The notes: generated from the sequence alone by a model not told the origin. Positions 24,927 through 32,989 are shown, counted from the first letter of the stretch. The stretch: 64,000 bases of DNA from Spirochaetaceae bacterium (GCA_028821475.1 JAPPGB010000030.1:26039-90038), one strand, 5' to 3'. Program-made: numbers and translations.

Positions 24927-25274
24927 TCATACCCGTGTGCCTTCGTGCCGAATGTTCCAGCCAAGGGGAAATCGGCTAAGCTCGCGCCACTCTTCCTCGC
25001 TGTACACCAGCGCCGCAAACAGTTGGTCGTAGTCGTTCAGCATCTGAACTCCGACGTCCAGAATGGCGTCGCGAACAATTCGCGTGCGCATGTCAACTAC
25101 GACCAGAAAGTCGTAGTCGGAATACTCCGTGCCATCGCCGCGCGCCTGCGAACCGAACAACACGATTTGTTTGACATGATCGCCGAGCTTTGCACGAACC
25201 AGCGCTGCGTATTCTCTTGCCTTGTCGACACCCGTCTTCGTGATCCTCGTGGTTGCCACCAGCCACGTTACCAT
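24927..25274 (-). CDS. MNT-type minimal nucleotidyltransferase
   Basis: 115 residues from the ATG at 25274. The motif IVLFGSQARGDGTEYSDYDF is the G-S-x10-D-x-D signature of minimal nucleotidyltransferases, and Asp of VVVDM may be the third carboxylate. Such proteins are the antitoxin half of HEPN-MNT pairs, adding AMP to the HEPN toxin. No HEPN protein is recognisable on either side; the downstream 24796-24926 stretch has no convincing frame. Longer in-frame extension to 25439 overlaps the dppC pseudogene of unit C and is rejected. Confidence 0.8.
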   Translation of the reverse strand: MVTWLVATTRITKTGVDKAREYAALVRAKLGDHVKQIVLFGSQARGDGTEYSDYDFLVVVDMRTRIVRDAILDVGVQMLNDYDQLFAALVYSEEEWRELSRFPLGWNIRHEGTRV

Positions 25275-25315
25275 AGCACGTGCAGATGTAGAGCGATCAA
25301 TCGGTGTTGATTCCG

Positions 25316-25920
25316 CTACTTCCGGCCGGCGCCGTAGCGGCCGAGGCGGCCGCGCAGACGGGGGTCGAGCAGGTCGCGCACCGCGTCGCCGAACATGCTG
25401 AGGCTGTACACCACCGCGGTCAGACATACTCCCGGCCACAGCGCCAAGTGCGGCGCGATCTCCTGGAGCTGCCGCCCCTCGCGGCTCAGCATGCCGCCCC
25501 AGCTCGGGATGTCCGGCGGCAGACCGAAACCCAGGAAGCTCAGCGCCGCCTCCGCCATGATCACCCCGCCCACGTTGATGCTGAAGATGATGATAATCGG
25601 CGCCGCGATGTTGGGCAGCACGTGGCGCAGCAGCGAGCGCCGGCGCGAGCTGCCGATTGCCTGCGCGGCCTGAAAGTAGACGTTCTCCTTCACCCCCGGC
25701 ACCGCGCCGCGCACCACCCGGGACGCCGGGATGCCGCCGGACACCCCCAGCACGATGATGATCTGCTGACCAGCACCAGGAGCAGGATGATGATGCCGCC
25801 GACGGTCCCCAGCGGCTGCTCGCGCACCAGCCGGGCGAGGAACTTCCTCAGCCCGGCTTGCCCAGCCTCGCCCGCGCCCGGGTCGGCGACGGCCGGGGTC
25901 AACTGCGATACGTCACCCAT
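25316..25920 (-). pseudogene. dppC with internal frameshifting deletion (unit C)
   Basis: The 5' part (25920 to about 25765) encodes a DppC head and first span (LVREQPLGTVGGIIILLLVL). The frame then shifts, and from 25753 the sequence continues as the last 140 residues (GVSGGIPASRVVRGA to RDLLDPRLRG). Alignment to the intact copy of unit B shows a deletion equivalent to 20706-21036, 331 bases, between TGC triplets. The remaining DNA is still very similar to unit B, so the loss is recent. Unit C lacks a working DppC unless unit B supplies it. Confidence 0.85.
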
Positions 25921-26060
25921 CGGCCCGACTCACCCGAACATCGCCGCCAGCCGGCGAACGTCGTGCATCGGGTTTCCTGCTGACCCGAAATGCTGGCCAG
26001 TGGGCGCTGCCTGCGCATCGCATTGCCTGTTGTTCCGGGTCACGGAGTGGCCTTCCCTTC

Positions 26061-27020
26061 TCATTCGTAGCGAATCCGCGGGTCCAGCGACGCGTACAGC
26101 AGATCGGTCACCAGGTTGACCACCACCACCACCGTGGCGAAGAACAGGTTTATCGCCGACACCACCGGGTAGTCGCGGTCGCCCAGCGCGTCCAGCATCA
26201 GCCGCCCCAGCCCCGGCAGGTTGAAGATGTTCTCGATGATCACCGAGCCGCCCACCAGAATCGGGATCTGCATGCCCACCAGCGTCACCACCGGGATGAT
26301 CGCGTTCTTGACCGCGTGGCGCAGGATCACCGACCGCTCCAGCAGACCCTTGGCCCAGGCCGTGCGGATGTAGTCCTGGCGCAGCACCTCCAGCATCATG
26401 GTGCGCGTCATGCGCATGGTGCTGGCCGCCAGGTAGGTGCCCAGGATCAGGCTGGGGATCAGGAACATGCCGAGGTTGCCCAGCGGGTCCTGGGCCAACG
26501 GGATCAGCTCCATCGGCGGCGACCACGCCCACCAGATGGCCGGGTAGATCATCACCATCGTTCCCAGCCAGAAGTTGGGTGTCGCCAGCCCCATGATGGC
26601 GACCGACCGACCCACGTAGTCGGCGGCGGTGTACTGGCGCACCGCCGAGTGGATGCCCACCGGCAGCGCGATGACCAGGCCGATGAGGATGGCCAGCAGC
26701 CCGAGCTCGGCGGTGACCGGCAGTCGTCCCAGCATGCGCTCCTCGATCCGCCAACCGCCCAGCAGCGACTCGCCGAGGGTACCGCGCAGGAAGATGTCGC
26801 CGATCCAGCGCCCGTACTGCACCTGGATCGGCAGGTCCAGGCCGAGCCTGCGCTCCATGGCCGCGCGGTCGACTTGGCCGCCGTCCACCGCCTCGATACG
26901 GGCGGCCATGACGTCGATGACATCGCCGGGAATGAAGCGGACCGACAGGAACACCAACACGCTCAGAATGAACAACGTGGGGATGACCAGCAACAGCCGC
27001 CGGATGATGTAGGCTGTCAT
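26061..27020 (-). CDS. Dipeptide-type ABC permease DppB (unit C)
   Basis: 319 residues from the ATG at 27020, starting MTAYIIRRLLLVIPTLFILS. Six spans, EAA loop LRQDYIRTAWAKGLLERSVI and tail DLLYASLDPRIRYE. From about residue 105 it is almost identical in sequence to unit B's DppB. The reading frame is intact although its dppC partner downstream is broken, so it may pair with DppC of unit B or be on its way to loss. An in-frame extension to 27074 lies in the structured intergenic region and is not favoured. Confidence 0.88.
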   Translation of the reverse strand: MTAYIIRRLLLVIPTLFILSVLVFLSVRFIPGDVIDVMAARIEAVDGGQVDRAAMERRLGLDLPIQVQYGRWIGDIFLRGTLGESLLGGWRIEERMLGRLPVTAELGLLAILIGLVIALPVGIHSAVRQYTAADYVGRSVAIMGLATPNFWLGTMVMIYPAIWWAWSPPMELIPLAQDPLGNLGMFLIPSLILGTYLAASTMRMTRTMMLEVLRQDYIRTAWAKGLLERSVILRHAVKNAIIPVVTLVGMQIPILVGGSVIIENIFNLPGLGRLMLDALGDRDYPVVSAINLFFATVVVVVNLVTDLLYASLDPRIRYE

Positions 27021-27102
27021 GACCCAGTCACCGCGACCCGGCCCCTCCCACCCCGGGGTGAGAGGGGCCAACACGCTGATTCAATCGCCTGAGAGTTGCG
27101 GC

Positions 27103-27197
27103 GCAGGCGCGCCTGGCGCGCCTGCAATTGAAACCGCCGCTGGCAGTTTCCTTGGAGTCGCGCAGCGACTCCTTAGGCCAACGGCGAAGCCGTCGGC
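27103..27197 (-). promoter_or_regulatory. Array of four hairpins between binding protein and dppB (unit C)
   Basis: Four inverted repeats follow back to back. 27103-27125 has 11-base arms around a single T. 27130-27150 has GAAACCGCC/GGCAGTTTC with one mismatch and a GCT loop. 27154-27172 is GGAGTCGC-GCA-GCGACTCC. 27177-27197 is GCCAACGGC/GCCGTCGGC with one mismatch and a GAA loop. The array ends just at the binding-protein stop codon. Strong structure here should protect the upstream message from 3' exonucleases and cut read-through. Confidence 0.7.
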
Positions 27198-29003
27198 TCA
27201 GAAGCCCATTTCTCGCTTCAGATCCTGGTCGATCCAGAGGCGGGTGAGGACGTTTTGCTCATACTGGACTGTGTTCAAGGTTTCACCGTTAAAGCCTTTC
27301 ACCCACGGCTGGCTGGCCTGATACCCTGGAGCCATAGGACCCCATATCACATAGTGATGCCTTATCACCTCCATGCCATGCTCGCTTGCCGCCTGCATCT
27401 GCTCATCGATGCTAGTGGCGCCGAAATAGGCAGCTTGGGTGGCGGCCAGCACAGGGTTCTCGACTCCGCCCACATATGTGCGTAGCCGAACCGAGTCCGA
27501 GTTATATAATCCCATGGCCCAGTCCGGGGACTCTCTGGCCATGCCGCCATAAATCGACTCATAGTTCCTTTCTGCCATAGTAGCAGCGAGAGTCGGCCAC
27601 TCGTGAATACTAAGCGTTACATCAACGCCAATATCAGCCCAGTAGCCAGCGACTATTTCTACATAGCCCAAATCCCCGATGTCACGGTGCTGATGTTCGA
27701 ACTTGAATCGGACGCCGTCCGCGCCGCGCGGATATCCTGCCTCATCGAGGAGCCTCTCAGCCCCTGCCGGGTCGTAGGTGTAGTACTGCTTGAGCTCTGC
27801 GGGCCACTCTTCCCATTCAGTGTAAAACCCCTTGGCGCCAATGAAGCGCGGTGGTTGCCAGTCGGCGAAACCACCATAGTAGGTATCGCTGATCGTCTCC
27901 AGGTCCAGCGCCATCTGCAGCGCGTGGCGTACTCTGATATCGTCAAAGGGGGCTTTTTGTGGGTTCAGGGTTATGGCATCTAACGACCGCTGGTAAAATG
28001 GCCATATCGCAATGTCGGGGTTAGTCCGCTGGAGGCCCTTTACCACGTCGAGGGACTTTATCTCGACGCCAGAGAGGCGTATCATATCAATCGTACCCGA
28101 GCGTAGTGCCGATATCCGTGTTGCTTCTTCTGCTATAAGGACGGCCCTTATCTGGTCAACATATGGCAGGCGGTTCTCCGGGTATTTTTCGTCGAAGCCC
28201 CAGTAGTCGGGATTCCTGGTCCAGGTTTTGGAGACGCCTTCGACGTAGTCGGTCAGCATAACGGGCCCGGTGCCGACCACGTTCTTCCAATCCGTATAGT
28301 CGCCGTATTGCTCGATTACCTCACGAGGCAATATCTGGTGCAAACCTTCGTTGATAATAGCCCCGAGCGCACCGATCGACGGCTCCGTCAGCCTCATGAC
28401 AACGGTGTATTTGTCGCTGGCCTCTATCGATTCCCATGGCAGATCGATAGCTGCTCTGGAAATTGTAGGACGTTCGGTGAAGTCACCCCGAGCGGTCATG
28501 CGCTGATAGGTATAGACGACATCATCGGCAGTGAGCTCTCGACCACCTACCAGCCGACTGGCCTCACTGTCCGGATCGAGAGCGTAGTGAACGCCCTGGC
28601 GGATGTGGAATACGTACGTCAGTGGGTCGGGCGTTTCCCAGCTTTCCGCCAGCTCCCCGGTGAAAGCAAACAGAGGAACGTAGGGCCCGTTGAAGGCGAG
28701 TTCTTCCCGAGCAAGTCCCCAGTTCGGCCGGGCGAGATTCTCATTGACACCGCCTATGAGGTAGCCCGCAGCGCCGCCAACAACAAAGGGGTCGCTTTCG
28801 AATTCTATGACATACGGATAGGTCAATGTCCCGCCGTACTCCGGCGCGGTCACCATCTTGCCGGTGGTGGGGTCGGTCACCATCTCCTTCTCCATGGCGG
28901 CGGCCGGCTCCTCTTCCCCGGCCGGGCTGGCCCACACGCCGGTGGCCATCAGGACGAACCCGCACAGTACGGCGAGGAATGTTCTCAAGAATGCGTAATG
29001 CAT
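27198..29003 (-). CDS. Family 5 solute-binding protein (unit C)
   Basis: 601 residues from the ATG at 29003 with AAGGAGC upstream. Signal peptide MHYAFLRTFLAVLCGFVLMA to about WAS-P, then KEMVTDPTTGKMVTAPEYGG as in units A and B. Family 5 core: ESWETPDPLTYVFHIRQGVH, VGTGPVMLTDYVEGVSKTW, RHALQMALDLETISDTYYGG. The C-terminus QDLKREMGF matches unit B. Relative to unit B it has an extra segment ALDPDSEASRLVGGRELTAD that unit D shares. Ligand unknown. Confidence 0.88.
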   Translation of the reverse strand: MHYAFLRTFLAVLCGFVLMATGVWASPAGEEEPAAAMEKEMVTDPTTGKMVTAPEYGGTLTYPYVIEFESDPFVVGGAAGYLIGGVNENLARPNWGLAREELAFNGPYVPLFAFTGELAESWETPDPLTYVFHIRQGVHYALDPDSEASRLVGGRELTADDVVYTYQRMTARGDFTERPTISRAAIDLPWESIEASDKYTVVMRLTEPSIGALGAIINEGLHQILPREVIEQYGDYTDWKNVVGTGPVMLTDYVEGVSKTWTRNPDYWGFDEKYPENRLPYVDQIRAVLIAEEATRISALRSGTIDMIRLSGVEIKSLDVVKGLQRTNPDIAIWPFYQRSLDAITLNPQKAPFDDIRVRHALQMALDLETISDTYYGGFADWQPPRFIGAKGFYTEWEEWPAELKQYYTYDPAGAERLLDEAGYPRGADGVRFKFEHQHRDIGDLGYVEIVAGYWADIGVDVTLSIHEWPTLAATMAERNYESIYGGMARESPDWAMGLYNSDSVRLRTYVGGVENPVLAATQAAYFGATSIDEQMQAASEHGMEVIRHHYVIWGPMAPGYQASQPWVKGFNGETLNTVQYEQNVLTRLWIDQDLKREMGF

Positions 29004-29468
29004 CTTTGCTCCTTGCAATCTCCTTGCAATAGAGAGTGCTGGTTTCCCTGTGCATCCTTCGCCCACTCTCGAGGTACACCTACAATCGCCGGTGCCCGGC
29101 AAGCGATGGCCACAGCCCCGAGTCTACATACGGGACCTCCCTTGACGCGTGCGCCGACCTGAGCCTGGAGCGCCGCATGGGGCCGAGGCCGGTGACGCAG
29201 CGAATGTGAGTGACCGGCATCGCCGGCGCTGCGGGTTGAGAGTGGTCGGGTGAGCGGTGGTGCAGGCGAAGCGGTGCGCGGGGCGTCCCGGTCGCTCAGC
29301 GCGAAGAGCTAGTGCGAATCGTGTAAATGCTTGGGGCGGGGGGGGGGGAATAGGACACACCGGTCCCGTCCACCGGTGGCGTCCTCAAACGCTCATGGTA
29401 TTGCGTCGTCCACATTAGCGTGTTCTCCGACAAGGAGTCATCGTAATCCACGCGCAACGAGCTGTCAA
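29004..29468 (-). promoter_or_regulatory. Long conserved 5' leader and promoter of unit C
   Basis: On the minus strand TTGACA (29468-29463), 17 bases and TACGAT (29445-29440) form the best version of the shared promoter. About 430 nt of leader follow, colinear with unit B's: CACCGGT/ACCGGTG arms (29359-29377), G-tract (29333-29348), and the CACTCT/AGAGTG stem (about 29031-29070) close to the ribosome-binding site. Arms are kept although loop bases differ. No gene is seen. Confidence 0.55.
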
Positions 29469-29530
29469 ATCGGACCGGGGCCCATCGCGACCGGTAACCG
29501 CCGTTACGCGCTACGTACGCGGGCATGCGC

Positions 29531-29570
29531 TTGCAGGTCCCACTCGCCCGCTGTACAATGCATGTATTGT
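29531..29570 (+). promoter_or_regulatory. Promoter and palindrome of the nucleotidyltransferase-XRE pair
   Basis: TTGCAG (29531-29536), 17 bases and TACAAT (29554-29559) make a near-consensus promoter. Transcription should begin at about 29566, only three bases before the GTG at 29569, so the message is probably leaderless. A perfect palindrome ACAAT-GCATGT-ATTGT (29555-29570) spans the -10 box to the start codon and is a good candidate operator for the XRE protein encoded second. Confidence 0.65.
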
Positions 29571-30171
29571 GAGCGAGGGTCTGGATGCAGCCGCCAGGAA
29601 ACCTGACGGGCCGGATCGAGTGGCTGCCGTGGCCGCTTGGGTTCAATCGCTGTTCTCGATCGACGATGCCGTGCCCGCCCTGGTGGGAGGTGGTGCGGTC
29701 GAGCTGTACACCGGTGGCGCATATCGAACCGGAGATCTGGATTTCGTAGGAGTCGTGACGGCGGCAGCCGCCAAGCGGATGAGCGAGGCCGGATTCGAGC
29801 GCCGTGGTCGACATTGGATTCATGAGCGACACCGGTTGTTCCTCGAATTCCCCGACGACGCTCTGGATCGCGGGAACGTTGTCGCGACAATTCGGGTAGG
29901 CACCACGTCGGTCGTGGTGGTCGGGCTGGAGGAGCTCATAGTGGACCGACTCGCGGCATGGCAGTTCTGGCGATCGGAGATCGATGGCTACAACGCTTGG
30001 CTGTTGTGGTCGAGCGGAAACCACCGCCCGAACCTTGCTCGATTGCGCGCCCTTGCCGAACGCAACGAGGCGTCAGCAGCGCTCGACTCGCTCGTGGCCT
30101 TCGCCCGAACCCACGTCGCACGAGAGCCGACGCACACGGAGGTGGAGACATGGGCACGCACGAACCCATGA
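29569..30171 (+). CDS. Nucleotidyltransferase-fold protein (putative toxin)
   Basis: A 200-residue protein with PALVGGGAVELYTGGAYRTG followed by DLDFVG, the G-G-x-A ... T-x-D-x-D pattern of AbiEii/DUF6036-like nucleotidyltransferases. A helical region with VVVVGLEELIVDRLAAWQFW follows, typical of this group. It is followed by an XRE-type gene that overlaps its end by 22 bases, which fits a toxin-antitoxin pair in toxin-first order. Enzyme activity (nucleotide transfer to tRNA or protein) is inferred from relatives. The start GTG lies directly after a strong promoter. Confidence 0.7.
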   Translation: MSEGLDAAARKPDGPDRVAAVAAWVQSLFSIDDAVPALVGGGAVELYTGGAYRTGDLDFVGVVTAAAAKRMSEAGFERRGRHWIHERHRLFLEFPDDALDRGNVVATIRVGTTSVVVVGLEELIVDRLAAWQFWRSEIDGYNAWLLWSSGNHRPNLARLRALAERNEASAALDSLVAFARTHVAREPTHTEVETWARTNP

Positions 30172-30500
30172 GGTTTTACGTGGCTCCGCGTGCGCGTCCT
30201 GCGTTGCCGCGGACACACTTGAGCCGGCGCAAGCCTCGGTCGTACGAAGAGTGGAAGGCGTTGCGCAGATGGGGAAGAATCCCGCCCTGGGAAGCCGATC
30301 CGCCTGGCTACCTGCTGCGTGAGGCGCGAGAGTCCGCCGGGTTCACCCAAGGCCGGCTCGCGGAGCGGCTCGGTTGCACGCAGCAGGCCATTTCCCAAGC
30401 CGAGCGCTTCACCGGCAATCCGACGATCGGATTCGTACGCGAGTGGGCACGAGCGCTCGGACGGCGGGAGGTGGTGGAGCTCCCCGCCGATCTGGCCTGA
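30150..30500 (+). CDS. XRE-family antitoxin/regulator
   Basis: A 116-residue protein from the ATG at 30150 (GGAGGTGGA directly upstream; ATG 30168 is an alternative). The N-terminal part is basic and Pro-rich, then an HTH_3 domain: LLREARESAGFTQGRLAERL, GCTQQAISQAERFTGNPTI. The C-terminus is GRREVVELPADLA. It overlaps the nucleotidyltransferase gene and probably neutralises it and represses the palindrome at 29555-29570. A partial copy of its 3' end lies at 24711-24795. Confidence 0.8.
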   Translation: MGTHEPMRFYVAPRARPALPRTHLSRRKPRSYEEWKALRRWGRIPPWEADPPGYLLREARESAGFTQGRLAERLGCTQQAISQAERFTGNPTIGFVREWARALGRREVVELPADLA

Positions 30501-30554
30501 TCCCGCCGTCACCCGTCTGCGATCTCGGCGTTGAGCGCGATAGCGTTGATCCCG

Positions 30555-30766
30555 CTACTCTCGGCCGGCGCCGTAGCGGCCGAGGCGGCCGCGCAGACGG
30601 GGGTCGAGCAGGTCGCGCACCGCGTCGCCGAACATGTTGAGGCTGTACACCACCACGGTCAGACATACTCCCGGCCACAGCGCCAGGTGCGGCGCGATCT
30701 CCATGTACTGGCGCCCCTCGCGGCTCAGCATGCCGCCCCAGCTCGGTATGTCCGGCGGCGGCGGGC
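30555..30766 (-). pseudogene. dppC 3' fragment (unit D)
   Basis: The last 67 residues of a DppC permease (PPDIPSWGGMLSREGRQYME, then FGDAVRDLLDPRLRGRLGRY) almost identical to unit B's. It is joined at a GCC-repeat (about 30766-30772) to the binding-protein fragment that follows, in a different frame. Everything from the middle of the binding protein through dppB and most of dppC has been lost from this unit in one or more deletions. Confidence 0.8.
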
Positions 30767-31105
30767 AATATCCAATCCTGAACTGATTCGAGGATAGTGT
30801 GCAGCCCACCGACGACCGGCTCGGTCATCTTCATAACGACCGTGTTTCTGTCGGTGGCATCTACCGATGCCCACGGCAGTTTGTGAGCCGTGCCCAGGCG
30901 CTCGGTACGTTCGGTGAAGTCACCCAGACCCATGTTGCGCTGATAGGTAAATGCGATGTCATCGGCGGTGAGCTCCCGGCCGTTTACCAAGCGGCTCGCC
31001 TCACTGTCCGGGTTCAGGGCGTAGCGAATGCCCTGACGAATGTGGAAAACATACGTGAGCGCGTCGGGCGTTTCCCAGCTTTCCGCCAGGTTCCCGGTGT
31101 ACGCA
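30767..31105 (-). pseudogene. Solute-binding protein internal fragment (unit D)
   Basis: The minus strand encodes FAYTGNLAESWETPDALTYV through NPDSEASRLVNGRELTADDI and VVMKMTEPVVGGLHTILES, about 110 residues corresponding to roughly 90-200 of the unit C protein. Signal peptide and N-terminus are missing: at about 31105 the sequence switches into the conserved leader. The other end runs into the dppC fragment. A vestige of a third B/C-like unit. Confidence 0.75.
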
Positions 31106-31352
31106 AACCGGCATCGCCGGCGGTGCGGGCTGAGAGTGGTCGGGTGAGCCGTGGTGCAGGCGAAGCGGTGCGCGGGGCGTCCCGCTCGCTCAGCGCGAAG
31201 AGCTAGTGCAAATCGTGTAAATGCTTGGGGGGGTAGGACACACCGGTCCCGTCAACCGGTGGCGTCCATCAAGTGCTTGTGGTATTGCATCGTCCACATT
31301 AGCGTGTTCTCCGACAGAGGGGCATCATGAGCCACGCGCAACGAGCTGTCAA
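31106..31352 (-). promoter_or_regulatory. Vestigial leader and promoter (unit D)
   Basis: This repeats the upstream half of the unit B and C leaders: the GCATCGCCGGC region, the G-tract, the CACCGGT/ACCGGTG arms (31240-31260) and the -35 box TTGACA (31352-31347) with CATGAT at the -10 position 17 bases away. The gene-proximal part of the leader is deleted together with the start of the binding protein. The promoter may still transcribe the pseudogenes. Confidence 0.5.
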
Positions 31353-31387
31353 ATCGAGCTGGAGCCCATCCCGACCGGTACAGCCGC

Positions 31388-31759
31388 CTACCAGACCGCC
31401 TCCGGGTAGTAGGTGTGGATGGTGTAGTCCTTGGTCAGCAACGGCGAATCGTCGACGGCGGCCTGCGCGGTGATCAGCCTGTCGAATGGATCGCGGGTCC
31501 ACTTCATGCCGATCGATTTCCTGGCCACCGCCGCGAACGGCTTGCCGCAGACATCAAGCTCGATGGTGTCGTGCAGGTAGTCGTACACCTCGGCGGCCTT
31601 GGCGTTGATCCTGCCGGTTTCGAACAGGTACTCCACTTCGAGGAGCACCATCGGCGACACCAGGAGATCGCTACTCTCGATCAGCTCCCTTGCCAGGGGC
31701 GAGATGCGCTCCTCATCCTTCTCGTACAGCCAGACGACCACGTGAGTATCAAGGTACAC
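31388..31759 (-). CDS. VapC PIN-domain ribonuclease toxin
   Basis: A complete 123-residue PIN protein. MYLDTHVVVWLYEKD has the first catalytic Asp, MVLLEVEYLFETG the conserved Glu, and GMKWTRDPFDRLITAQAAVD the central Asp pair; LLTKDYTIHTYYPEAVW ends it. VapC toxins cleave specific RNAs, often tRNA or the sarcin-ricin loop. It overlaps the antitoxin by 11 bases on the same strand. No lesion is seen. Confidence 0.88.
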   Translation of the reverse strand: MYLDTHVVVWLYEKDEERISPLARELIESSDLLVSPMVLLEVEYLFETGRINAKAAEVYDYLHDTIELDVCGKPFAAVARKSIGMKWTRDPFDRLITAQAAVDDSPLLTKDYTIHTYYPEAVW

Positions 31760-31985
31760 GGTTGCCGCGCCACTCGTGGGACCAGTCCATGTGCACGAGT
31801 TCGTCCGGATCGCCGACCACGATCTTGTGCGCGGTTAGCCGGTCCCATTTCGACGCCCGCTCCTCAGGCACGATTCTCAACAGCCGTCCCCGCCGTTCCA
31901 CTTCCACCGGCACCCCGGTGTCCACCACCGAATCGAGAATGTTGTAAAGGTTCTGCCGGAGTCTTGTTGCGCTGATAGCGGCCAT
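31749..31985 (-). CDS. Antitoxin of the VapC pair (Phd/VapB-like)
   Basis: About 78 residues from the ATG at 31985 (ATG 31994 equally possible). MAAISATRLRQNLYNILDSV followed by VPVEVERRGRLLRIVPEE is the Phd/YefM-like DNA-binding part, and the C-terminal tail DPDELVHMDWSHEWRG should wrap the toxin. A 7-base-arm palindrome lies 15-25 bases upstream (32009-32034), as expected for autoregulation. Confidence 0.8.
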   Translation of the reverse strand: MAAISATRLRQNLYNILDSVVDTGVPVEVERRGRLLRIVPEERASKWDRLTAHKIVVGDPDELVHMDWSHEWRGNRVP

Positions 31986-32008
31986 GGCGAACATGGTAGC
32001 CCGGTGAC

Positions 32009-32034
32009 GTACGTATAGCAACACTGTTACGTAC
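32009..32034 (-). promoter_or_regulatory. Palindromic operator of the vapBC pair
   Basis: GTACGTA (32009-32015) and TACGTAC (32028-32034) are perfect inverted arms separated by 12 bases, just upstream of the antitoxin start. Centre-to-centre distance is 19 bases, close to two helical turns, so both arms face the same side of DNA. Confidence 0.6.
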
Positions 32035-32087
32035 GGATGGACGGATGGGTACCGATGGACTCCGCGGCCTATGGGAGGCGGAATAGG

Positions 32088-32315
32088 TTACGCGAGTCCG
32101 ACCACCGTGACGACGATGCCCAGGACGACGAACGCCACGGTGCCCATCCACTGGAGCGAGCTGAACCGCTTGTTCATGTCCTCGAAGCGCTGGTTCATAT
32201 CCTCGAAGTGCCGGTTCACGTCCTCGAACCGTTTGTTTACGTCGTCGAAGCGCCGGTCGACCGCGGCGAAGCGCTTGTCGAGGTTGGCGTTCATGTCCTC
32301 GAAGCGCCGGTTCAT
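32088..32315 (-). CDS. Small coiled-coil protein with C-terminal membrane anchor
   Basis: 75 residues from the ATG at 32315. The first 50 are a regular run of seven-residue repeats (RFEDMN, RFDDVN, RFEDVN, HFEDMN, RFEDMN, RF) that should form a long amphipathic coiled coil; the last 22 (MGTVAFVVLGIVVTVVGLA) are a membrane span. The pattern occurs in many small hypothetical proteins annotated DUF1640-like or as SLC-like tail-anchored coiled coils, function unknown. GAGGAT lies very close to the start, so the start is uncertain. Confidence 0.6.
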   Translation of the reverse strand: MNRRFEDMNANLDKRFAAVDRRFDDVNKRFEDVNRHFEDMNQRFEDMNKRFSSLQWMGTVAFVVLGIVVTVVGLA

Positions 32316-32339
32316 ATCCTCGCCACGGCGCGGCGCCGC

Positions 32340-32555
32340 ATGGTGATCACCATGTGGTACCTGCCGCGCTACGACGAGCTGAGCGAACCGCTGCGCGCCG
32401 CCTTCCAGGAGCGCCTCTACGCCGCCCCGCCGCCCGACCTCCCGGCCGAGCAACTGAACCGCATCCGCCATCTGCTTCCCGACTACGCCGGCAGCGCCGC
32501 CCCCGCCGTCTGGAACCGGATCCCCGGCCACCACCTCGCCGGGACAAGAGCTTGA
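32340..32555 (+). pseudogene. Possible C-terminal gene remnant, unidentified
   Basis: The frame gives MVITMWYLPRYDELSEPLRA, LPAEQLNRIRHLLPDYAGSA and WNRIPGHHLAG. It reads like a real protein tail rather than a shadow frame, and WYLPRYDEL ... WNRIPG is reminiscent of C-termini of phytanoyl-CoA dioxygenase-like proteins. There is no jelly-roll core upstream, so it would be a fragment. Identification is weak; a short hypothetical protein is the alternative. Confidence 0.3.
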
Positions 32556-32578
32556 CCGCGATTTCTACACGGGAGTTG

Positions 32579-32845
32579 CTATACCCCCTCCTGTTCGCGA
32601 AGCTGATTGATGAAGTCGTCGGTGATCACTCGGTCGTCGCCGGCTGACGGCAGCAGAACCGGCCAGCCACGCAACTCCGGATCCGCCTCGCGAAAACGCT
32701 CGACGAGCCTGCTCACCTCCCGGTGCGCCTCCTCTACACGGCAGGCGAGCGCCTCCTCCAACGCCGGCCGCTTGCGCGCATTGCGCCGGATGATGGCCGC
32801 CGCAAGTCGCAGCACCCCTTGCCGCTCGCGCTCCGTCAGTGCCAT
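32579..32845 (-). CDS. Small hypothetical protein
   Basis: 88 residues, MALTERERQGVLRLAAAIIR then charged helical stretches (EEAHREVSRLVERFREADPE) and a C-terminal DRVITDDFINQLREQ. I do not recognise a family. Predicted mostly helical and soluble; no clear ribosome-binding site. It lies head to head with the unit E binding protein, with 144 bases between. The composition and protein-like pattern make it more likely real than not. Confidence 0.45.
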   Translation of the reverse strand: MALTERERQGVLRLAAAIIRRNARKRPALEEALACRVEEAHREVSRLVERFREADPELRGWPVLLPSAGDDRVITDDFINQLREQEGV

Positions 32846-32989
32846 GCCGCAACGATAATCCGAACTGGCGCCAAGTGACATGCCCCCCGTAACGGCCTGA
32901 ACGCTTCCTTGACGGGTGGCTGCGGGTGTGACACGATGACGATTCGGCGGGCCCGAGGATCCGCCATCCCGACCCGAGGAGGGGCACTT

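Noticed and set aside
24606..25018. Short minus-strand frames between the MNT gene and unit B leader as a HEPN toxin
   Set aside because: The translations are Arg/Ser-rich, lack R-x4-6-H and any helix pattern of HEPN proteins, and overlap the duplicated XRE tail and leader.
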